Shown here in pieces: positions 58,459 through 64,000 of a stretch of DNA of 64,000 bases. Both the position numbers and the translations under genes were made by a program. The notes under the pieces are model-generated. The model had not been told where the DNA came from. It saw nothing but the letters and a program-made list of their open reading frames with translations, and did not search any database. The stretch comes from Actinomycetes bacterium. GTDB lineage: Bacteria; Actinomycetota; Acidimicrobiia; Acidimicrobiales; Microtrichaceae. Every line of letters starts with the position of its first letter. Position 1 is the stretch's first letter. Location of the stretch: NCBI GenBank assembly GCA_024222295.1, contig JAAEPF010000051.1:124001-188000 (forward strand). The letters are read 5' to 3'.

Positions 58459-59562
58459 ATGGCGTCAGAACCGCTGCTGCCCGACTACGACGGTGCGTGC
58501 ACGGCCAATGTCATGGTTCCCCTCGTGGAGGATCCGGCCGAGGCGCCGAACTGGTTCCCCGAATCGCTCGAGGGTGTGGATCAGGTGGTGATGCTGGTTC
58601 TCGATGGCCTCGGCTGGCACCAGATGCACGAGCGTCTGGGCCTGCTTCGCGGGTTGACCGCGATGAACGCGTCACGGATTCGCACGGTCGCTCCCACCAC
58701 CACGGCCACGGCCCTCACCTCGATCACCACCGGCCTGCCGCCGGGCGAGCACGGGGTGATCGGGTACCGCATGCACACCGAGGGCGACGACGTGCTCAAC
58801 GTGCTGCGCTGGGCAACGTCCAAGGGGGATGCCCGCGAGACGATACCTCCCGAGGCGGTCCAGCAGGACCTTCCCTTCGGCGGCCAGCGACCCCCGATCG
58901 TCGTGCGCGCGGAGTTCCGCGATTCGGGGTTCACCCGCGCTCACCTCGGCGGTTGCCGGATCGTGCCCTACCGCATGCCCAGCACGCTCGTCGCCGAGAT
59001 CCTGGCCCAGCTCGAGGCGGGGGAGCCGTTCGTATACGCGTACTACGACGGAATCGACAAGGTCGCCCATGAATACGGGCTCACGTCGTTCTATGACGCC
59101 GAGCTGGTGTTCGTGGACCGCATGGTGGAGTACCTGATCGAGGCGCTCCCGCCAAGGTCGGCGCTGGTGATCACATCGGACCACGGCCAGGTCGACGTGG
59201 GTACAAACGTGTTCCCGCCCCACCCCGAGGTGCTCTCGCACGTGCGCGCGCAGTCGGGCGAGGCGCGGTTCAGGTGGCTCCACGCCCTGCCGGGCTCCGA
59301 GGCGGCGCTGCTCGACGCCGCCCGCCGTCACCATGGTGACGTTGCCTGGGTGGTGCCGTGTGAGGAGGTGCTCGAACAGGGTTGGTTCGGACCGAAGGTC
59401 CTTCCCGCGCCGCTCGCTCGGCTGGGCGACGTGGCCCTCGTGGCGCGAGAGCCGGTGGCGTTCGAGGACGCTGCTGACACAGGCCCCTTCGTGCTGAAGG
59501 GCAGGCACGGCTCGATGACCCCCGACGAGGTAGAAGTTCCGCTGCTCACGGTTCGCCGCTGA
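58459..59562 (+). CDS. Alkaline-phosphatase-superfamily phosphodiesterase/nucleotide pyrophosphatase
   Basis: 367 residues from the ATG at 58459. The metal sites of type I phosphodiesterases are present: VVMLVLDGLGWHQ (Asp), then VAPTTTATALTSITTGLPPG (nucleophile Thr region), YAYYDGIDKVAHEYGL (Asp and His), and ALVITSDHGQVDVG (Asp-His). KGRHGSMTPDEVEVPLL near the C-terminus supplies the last His. The substrate is unknown; such enzymes cut nucleotide diphosphates, phosphodiesters or phosphonates. It is divergent from the Rrf2 gene and may be its target (inference). Confidence 0.85.
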   Translation: MASEPLLPDYDGACTANVMVPLVEDPAEAPNWFPESLEGVDQVVMLVLDGLGWHQMHERLGLLRGLTAMNASRIRTVAPTTTATALTSITTGLPPGEHGVIGYRMHTEGDDVLNVLRWATSKGDARETIPPEAVQQDLPFGGQRPPIVVRAEFRDSGFTRAHLGGCRIVPYRMPSTLVAEILAQLEAGEPFVYAYYDGIDKVAHEYGLTSFYDAELVFVDRMVEYLIEALPPRSALVITSDHGQVDVGTNVFPPHPEVLSHVRAQSGEARFRWLHALPGSEAALLDAARRHHGDVAWVVPCEEVLEQGWFGPKVLPAPLARLGDVALVAREPVAFEDAADTGPFVLKGRHGSMTPDEVEVPLLTVRR

Positions 59563-59594
59563 CCGCCGCATCACGAGCCGGCTTCGGCAGTCGA

Positions 59595-59600
59595 TACACT
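59595..59600 (+). promoter_or_regulatory. -10 box of bpa (leaderless)
   Basis: TACACT ends 6 bases before the ATG at 59607. Confidence 0.55.
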
Positions 59601-59606
59601 CGGCCG

Positions 59607-60110
59607 ATGCCACAGGAGCCGCAAGCCAACTCACCCGACTTGCTCCTGCCCGACGGAGTGGCCCCGCCCGGAACAGCTGCCGATCCCGCACCCGGCGATG
59701 ACGAGCCGGTCGAGTCGGGCATCGAGTCGCCGGCCAAGATCATCCGTATCGGGGCGATGGTGAAACAGCTGCTCGAAGAGGTCCGCAACACAGAGCTGGA
59801 TGAGGCCAGCCGCGACCAGCTGCGCGGTATCTACGACAACTCGATCGCCGAGCTGAAAGAGGCGCTGTCTCCCGAGCTTGCAGAAGAGCTCGACCATCTG
59901 AGCTTCGACTTCTCGGGTGAGGACCTGCCGAGTGGCACCGAGCTTCGCCTGGCGAAGGCGCAGCTCGTCGGCTGGCTGGAGGGTGTGTTCCACGGGATCC
60001 AGGCCACGCTCGTGACCCAGCAGATGGCCATGCGCCAGCAGCTGGAAGGAATGCGCGGCCAGCTGCCCGAGGGTGGGGGACAGGTCCCGAGCGGCCCGGG
60101 CTACCTCTGA
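59607..60110 (+). CDS. bpa: Bacterial proteasome activator Bpa
   Basis: 167 residues, close to the 174-178 of mycobacterial Bpa (Rv3780; DUF2587). After a disordered N-terminus of some 40 residues, the helical core is typical: SPAKIIRIGAMVKQLLEEVR, then LDEASRDQLRGIYDNSIAEL and LRLAKAQLVGWLEGVFHGIQ. The C-terminus ends GPGYL, close to the GQYL motif by which Bpa docks into the 20S proteasome alpha-ring and opens it. Bpa forms a dodecameric ring and feeds unfolded proteins without ATP. The gene implies that this organism has a 20S proteasome, which is not in the window. It stands alone before dnaE. Confidence 0.9.
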   Translation: MPQEPQANSPDLLLPDGVAPPGTAADPAPGDDEPVESGIESPAKIIRIGAMVKQLLEEVRNTELDEASRDQLRGIYDNSIAELKEALSPELAEELDHLSFDFSGEDLPSGTELRLAKAQLVGWLEGVFHGIQATLVTQQMAMRQQLEGMRGQLPEGGGQVPSGPGYL

Positions 60111-60194
60111 GCAGGGCAATGGGCGGTTGGCGAGCCGGATCCGCCGAATCAGTCGCCCCATGCGGCGCGCGGTGTCACAGGATCGCGCGATACT

Positions 60195-60259
60195 CGGCGG
60201 AATGACAGTGGTGTGATTCACCACCGCCAGTTGTCCCTGTTCCGCCAGTCATTCCGCCG
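60195..60259. repeat. Nested inverted repeats upstream of dnaE
   Basis: CGGCGGAATGAC (60195-60206) and GTCATTCCGCCG (60248-60259) are perfect 12-bp complements. Inside lies a second stem, GTGGTG (60208-60213) with CACCAC (60219-60224). CCGCCAGT also occurs twice in the right half. The outer arm ends 16 bases before the dnaE start, so it may act on dnaE transcription or translation. Confidence 0.6.
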
Positions 60260-60275
60260 GGGAGCGTGATCGGGC

Positions 60276-63200
60276 TTGCCGGACTCCTTCGTCCACCTAC
60301 ACCAACACACCGAGTACTCGATGCTCGACGGTGCGGCCCGCATCGGCGACATCGTCAACTCCGCAGTCACCGATGGCCAGCCGGCGATGGGCATCACCGA
60401 TCACGGCAACATGTACGGCGTCCTGCCCTTCTACAAGGAGTGCAAGGACCAGGGGGTCAAGCCGATCATCGGCACCGAGGCCTACATGGCCCACGACGCC
60501 CGTTCGGAGCGGCCACCGCGCCGCGGCAAGGTCGATGATTCCGGCGGCGAGGTGGAGGGCGGCCGCAAGCTCTACTACCACCTCACCCTGCTGGCGGAAG
60601 ACAACACCGGCTACAAGAACCTGATCCAGCTCGCATCGCGGGCATACCTCGAGGGCTACTACTACAAGCCTCGCATCGACTGGGAGCTACTCGAGGCCCA
60701 CCATCACGGAGTGATCGCGACCACCGGCTGTCTCGGCGGCCACGTGCTGCAGTCACTCATGAACGAGGGGTTCGACCCGGCGCTGGAAAAGGCCGCACGT
60801 CTGCAGGACATCTTCGGGCGCGACAACCTCTTCGTGGAGCTGCAGGACCACGGCATCCCCGAACAGCACCGAACCAACCCGCAGCTACTCGAGATCGCCC
60901 GCCGCATCGGTGCGCCATTGCTGGCCACCAACGACAGCCACTATGTGCACCAGGGTGACGCCGTGGCCCACGACGCCCTTCTGTGTGTGCAGACGGGGTC
61001 GCTCATGAGCGACCCGGACCGATTCAAGTTTCATGGCGACCATCACTACCTGAAGTCCGCACGCGAGATGCGTGCCTTGTTCGACGAGGTTCGCTCGGCA
61101 TGCGACAACACGTTGTGGATCGCCGAGCGGTGCAACGTCGAAATCGAGTTCGGCAAGCCCCAGCTACCCAACTTCCCGCTGCCGGAGGGGTTCGCCAACG
61201 ACGCGGAGTACCTTGAGCACCTCACTTTCGAGGGGGCGCGCAAGCGGTGGGGTGACCGGCTGCCCGACGAGGTGGTGGAGAGGCTGGCGTTCGAGCTGAA
61301 GACCATCGGCGACATGGGTTTCAGCTCCTACTTCCTGATCACCTGGGACCTCATCAAGCACGCCCGCGACGCCAACATCCGCGTCGGTCCCGGCCGCGGC
61401 TCCGCCGCTGGATGCGCGGTCGCGTACTGCCTCTGGATCACCGACCTGGATCCGATCCGCTACGACCTGCTGTTCGAGCGATTCCTCAACCCCGCGCGCG
61501 TGTCGATGCCGGACATCGACATGGACTTCGACTCCCGCTACCGCGACGAGATGATCCGCTACGCCGCCGAGCGCTACGGCCGCGACCACGTGGCGCAGAT
61601 CGTCACGTTCTCCACCATCAAGGCGCGGGCCGCCGTGCGCGACGCGGCACGCGTGCTCGGCCATCCGTGGGCTGTGGGTGACCGCATCGCCAAGGCCATG
61701 CCGCCGCTGATAATGGGCCGCGACACACCGCTGAAGGCCTGCCTGGAGAAGACCGAGAAGTACGAAGACGGCTATAAGATGGCTGCAGAACTGCGCGACA
61801 TGTACGAGGTCGACCCGGAATCGCGCCAGGTGATCGACGTCGCAAAGGGCCTCGAGGGCCTGCGCCGCCAGGACGGAATCCACGCAGCTGCAGTGGTGAT
61901 CACCAAGGAGCCGCTCACCGAGTACCTGCCGATCCAGCGCAAGCCCGAGTCGGGTCAGGTGCCGGAGGACGCGCCGGTGGTCACCCAGTACGAGATGGGC
62001 GGCGTGGAGGAGCTCGGCCTGCTCAAGATGGACTTCCTCGGTCTGCGCAACCTCGATGTCATCACCGACACGCTCGACCTGATCCGCATCACCCGTGGCG
62101 AAGACGTCGACATCGACGCGGTCGACCTCGCCGATGGGCCGACCTACGAGCTGCTGCGCAGTGCTGAGACGATCGGTGTGTTCCAGCTCGAGGGTGGGCC
62201 GATGCGCGCCCTCATCAAGTCACTCGCACCGACCGAGTTCGAAGATGTCGCGGCGCTCGTGGCGCTGTACCGGCCGGGTCCGATGGCGGCCAACATGCAC
62301 ACCGACTACGCGGACCGCAAGAACGGCCGCCAGGAGGTCGAGTACCTCCATCCCGATGCCGAGGACGCACTCGGAGCCACCTGGGGCCTGATGATCTACC
62401 AGGAATCGATGATGCGAGTCGCGCAACGATTCGCGGGCTATTCACTGGCGGATGCGGACCTGCTCAGGAAGGCCTGTGGGAAGAAGTCCCGTGAGATTCT
62501 GGCCCGAGAACGGGTCAAGTTCGTGGAGGGCTGCGAGGCCAGTGGCTACGGCGAGGCGCTGGGCAACAAGTGGTTCGACATAATCGAGCCGTTCGCCGAC
62601 TATGCGTTCAACCGCAGCCACGCCTACGGCTACGGCTTCGTGGCTTACCAGACCGCCTACCTCAAGGCGAACTACGGCCCCGAGTACCTCTCCGCGTTGC
62701 TCACGTCGGTCAAGGCCAGCCTGGAGAAGGCCGCCGTCTACCTGGCCGAGTGTCGCTCGATGGGTATCGAGGTCGTGGTTCCCGACATCAATGCCTCGGA
62801 GTCCGACTTCACGCCCGACGTGGCCGATCCCGAGGCCCCGATCATCCACTTCGGACTCTCCGCGGTGCGCAACGTGGGTGAGGGACTCGTGGAGCTGATC
62901 GTGCAGGAGCGAGACGCCAACGGCAACTTCGTTGACTTCTTCGACTTCTGCGAGCGAGTGGACACCTCGGTGCTCAACAGGCGTGCCGTGGAGTCGCTGA
63001 TCAAGGCGGGAGCGTTCGACTCGCTCGGTCATCCCCGCATGGGGCTCAGCCAGGTCTTCGAGCCGATCGTGGACGCCACCATGGCGCGTCGCCGCGAGCA
63101 CGACATGGGAGTTCAGTCGCTCTTCGGAGCCAGCGATGACGGCCCCGCATTCGACGAGCGCCCTGCCATCCCCGGTGTCGACTTCGCCAAGAAGGAACGG

Positions 63201-63803
63201 CTCGTTCACGAAAAGGAGATGCTCGGGCTGTATGTGTCGGACCACCCGCTGTTCGGACTCGAGCGCCTCATCGCCCGCAAGGCCGACTGCCCGGTCAGCG
63301 AGCTGGCCGAACTGGAGGACGGCGCCCGCCGCACCGTCGGAGGTGTGATCACGGGTTTGCAGCGCAAGTGGACCAAGAAGGGCGACCTGATGGCCGTGTT
63401 CACCCTCGAGGACCTGCAGGGTTCCATCGAGGTGATGGTGTTTCCCAAGACGATGGCCGCCATCGGGCACATGCTCGAAGAAGACGTCGTGGTGTTGCTC
63501 GGTGGTCGGATCAACCGCCGCGACGACACCCCCAATCTCGTGGCGGGGGACATCGAGATCTTCGATCCGGTGATCGACGAGACCCCACCGCTGCGGCTGC
63601 ACCTTCAACCCAACCGCCTCGACGCCGAGACCCTGGACCGCCTCAAGGAGCTGTTCGGCGACTTCCCCGGCGAATCAGAGGTGCACATCCTGCTGGGTGA
63701 CAAGCAGGTGCTGAGGTTGCCCGATGACTTCCGTGTGAGCACCCAGGGCGGCCTCGTGGGCGAACTGCGGGTGTTGCTCGGAGCTGACGCCATCGTCATG
63801 TAG
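60276..63803 (+). CDS. dnaE: DNA polymerase III alpha subunit DnaE1
   Basis: 1175 residues from a TTG at 60276; no closer ATG or GTG is in frame. The PHP domain is intact: HLHQHTEYSMLDGA (HxH), GITDHGNMYG and further acidic residues, so it may proofread as in mycobacterial DnaE1. Polymerase motifs: RVGPGRGSAAGCAVAYCLWI and SMPDIDMDFDSRYRDE with the catalytic Asp triad. The fingers and tandem HhH region follow, with the beta-binding tract near residues 920-960. An OB fold is seen in GGVITGLQRKWTKKGDLMAV. This is the main replicative polymerase. Length and order are usual for actinobacteria. Confidence 0.96.
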   Translation: MPDSFVHLHQHTEYSMLDGAARIGDIVNSAVTDGQPAMGITDHGNMYGVLPFYKECKDQGVKPIIGTEAYMAHDARSERPPRRGKVDDSGGEVEGGRKLYYHLTLLAEDNTGYKNLIQLASRAYLEGYYYKPRIDWELLEAHHHGVIATTGCLGGHVLQSLMNEGFDPALEKAARLQDIFGRDNLFVELQDHGIPEQHRTNPQLLEIARRIGAPLLATNDSHYVHQGDAVAHDALLCVQTGSLMSDPDRFKFHGDHHYLKSAREMRALFDEVRSACDNTLWIAERCNVEIEFGKPQLPNFPLPEGFANDAEYLEHLTFEGARKRWGDRLPDEVVERLAFELKTIGDMGFSSYFLITWDLIKHARDANIRVGPGRGSAAGCAVAYCLWITDLDPIRYDLLFERFLNPARVSMPDIDMDFDSRYRDEMIRYAAERYGRDHVAQIVTFSTIKARAAVRDAARVLGHPWAVGDRIAKAMPPLIMGRDTPLKACLEKTEKYEDGYKMAAELRDMYEVDPESRQVIDVAKGLEGLRRQDGIHAAAVVITKEPLTEYLPIQRKPESGQVPEDAPVVTQYEMGGVEELGLLKMDFLGLRNLDVITDTLDLIRITRGEDVDIDAVDLADGPTYELLRSAETIGVFQLEGGPMRALIKSLAPTEFEDVAALVALYRPGPMAANMHTDYADRKNGRQEVEYLHPDAEDALGATWGLMIYQESMMRVAQRFAGYSLADADLLRKACGKKSREILARERVKFVEGCEASGYGEALGNKWFDIIEPFADYAFNRSHAYGYGFVAYQTAYLKANYGPEYLSALLTSVKASLEKAAVYLAECRSMGIEVVVPDINASESDFTPDVADPEAPIIHFGLSAVRNVGEGLVELIVQERDANGNFVDFFDFCERVDTSVLNRRAVESLIKAGAFDSLGHPRMGLSQVFEPIVDATMARRREHDMGVQSLFGASDDGPAFDERPAIPGVDFAKKERLVHEKEMLGLYVSDHPLFGLERLIARKADCPVSELAELEDGARRTVGGVITGLQRKWTKKGDLMAVFTLEDLQGSIEVMVFPKTMAAIGHMLEEDVVVLLGGRINRRDDTPNLVAGDIEIFDPVIDETPPLRLHLQPNRLDAETLDRLKELFGDFPGESEVHILLGDKQVLRLPDDFRVSTQGGLVGELRVLLGADAIVM

Positions 63804-63878
63804 GGCGGGCCCCGAGTTGCACTCGCCGCTCGGACCTAGTGAACTTGTAGGACCATTCCGACGTCCCAGGGGAGCAGC

Positions 63879-64000
63879 ATGGCGCTGGACGTGACAACGA
63901 AGGACTGCACGGCACTGGGTGACGCCGAGTTGGCCGAGATGGCCGATCTCTGTGCCGAGGCAGGTGTCTCCCACGAGATCGGCCTCCTCAACAAGCAGGC
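63879..64000 (+). CDS. Start of an unidentified protein (runs off window)
   Basis: The first 40 residues are visible: MALDVTTKDCTALGDAELAE, then MADLCAEAGVSHEIGLLNKQ. AGGGGAG stands about 5 bases before the ATG, so translation here is likely. Nothing diagnostic is present in this part. Acidic, soluble N-terminus. No family is named. Confidence 0.6.
   Translation, partial: MALDVTTKDCTALGDAELAEMADLCAEAGVSHEIGLLNKQ

Overview
This window is GC-rich, gene-dense chromosomal DNA from an actinobacterium. WhiB, MtrAB with a GerMN lipoprotein, DUF3040, SepF, DivIVA/Wag31, a bacterial proteasome activator (Bpa) and an actinobacterial order around lspA-rluD-dnaE all point to Actinomycetota. The mixture suggests a deep branch such as Acidimicrobiia, but that placement is inference and was not tested. 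I see no rRNA, tRNA, CRISPR, prophage or insertion sequence. About 65 genes are supported, and no stretch longer than about 260 bases lacks a gene.

Layout. 1-5.1 kb: a glycerol-3-phosphate dehydrogenase with an AGPS-like FAD oxidase (minus strand), then a rubrerythrin / CCG iron-sulfur protein / DUF3501 cassette. 5.2-16 kb: whiB, trpD, a DnaQ-GIY-YIG nuclease, zinc-ribbon and NYN genes, queG, an ArsA-type ATPase, and a coiled-coil protein that looks like an SMC/ABC ATPase with eroded nucleotide-binding motifs. 16-21 kb: ROK glucokinase, aminotransferase, a TetR regulator, an ACT protein and glycerol kinase. 21-26.5 kb: mtrA-mtrB-lipoprotein, a RodZ-like transmembrane HTH protein and an inositol-phosphatase-family gene. 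26.5-36.5 kb: NUDIX, DUF3040, moxR-DUF58-tgpA, a second ROK kinase, an OSBS-like enolase, a second NUDIX, an SDR and a lipoate-ligase-like gene. 36.6-55.4 kb: the division and cell-wall (dcw) cluster mraZ-rsmH-ftsL-ftsI-murE-mraY-murD-ftsW-murG-murC-murB-ftsQ-ftsZ, then pgeF-yggS-sepF-yggT-divIVA. murF is absent from its usual place. 55.5-64 kb: a Lys-rich-tailed DksA-like protein, lspA, rluD, an Rrf2 regulator, a phosphodiesterase-fold enzyme, bpa, dnaE and the start of one more gene.

How the genes work together. From rsmH to ftsQ nearly every stop overlaps the next start by 4-14 bases, so peptidoglycan precursor synthesis and divisome genes form one translationally coupled unit. Four MraZ-type boxes at exact 10-bp spacing lie in front of it. 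glpK and glpD supply glycerol catabolism. The glpD promoter and the tetR promoter carry similar palindromes in the same position, which suggests shared control.

The most striking general feature is promoter layout. At about 22 genes a -10-like hexamer (TAnnnT or close) ends 6-8 bases before the start codon, which implies leaderless mRNAs as the default for first genes. Shine-Dalgarno sequences appear mainly inside operons and at a few genes with real leaders (rubrerythrin, mraZ, ftsZ, sepF, the DksA-like gene). Other points worth a look are the DksA-like protein with three of four zinc cysteines lost, the mini-LpqB lipoprotein, and coding-like sequence upstream of the NYN gene that has no usable start codon.
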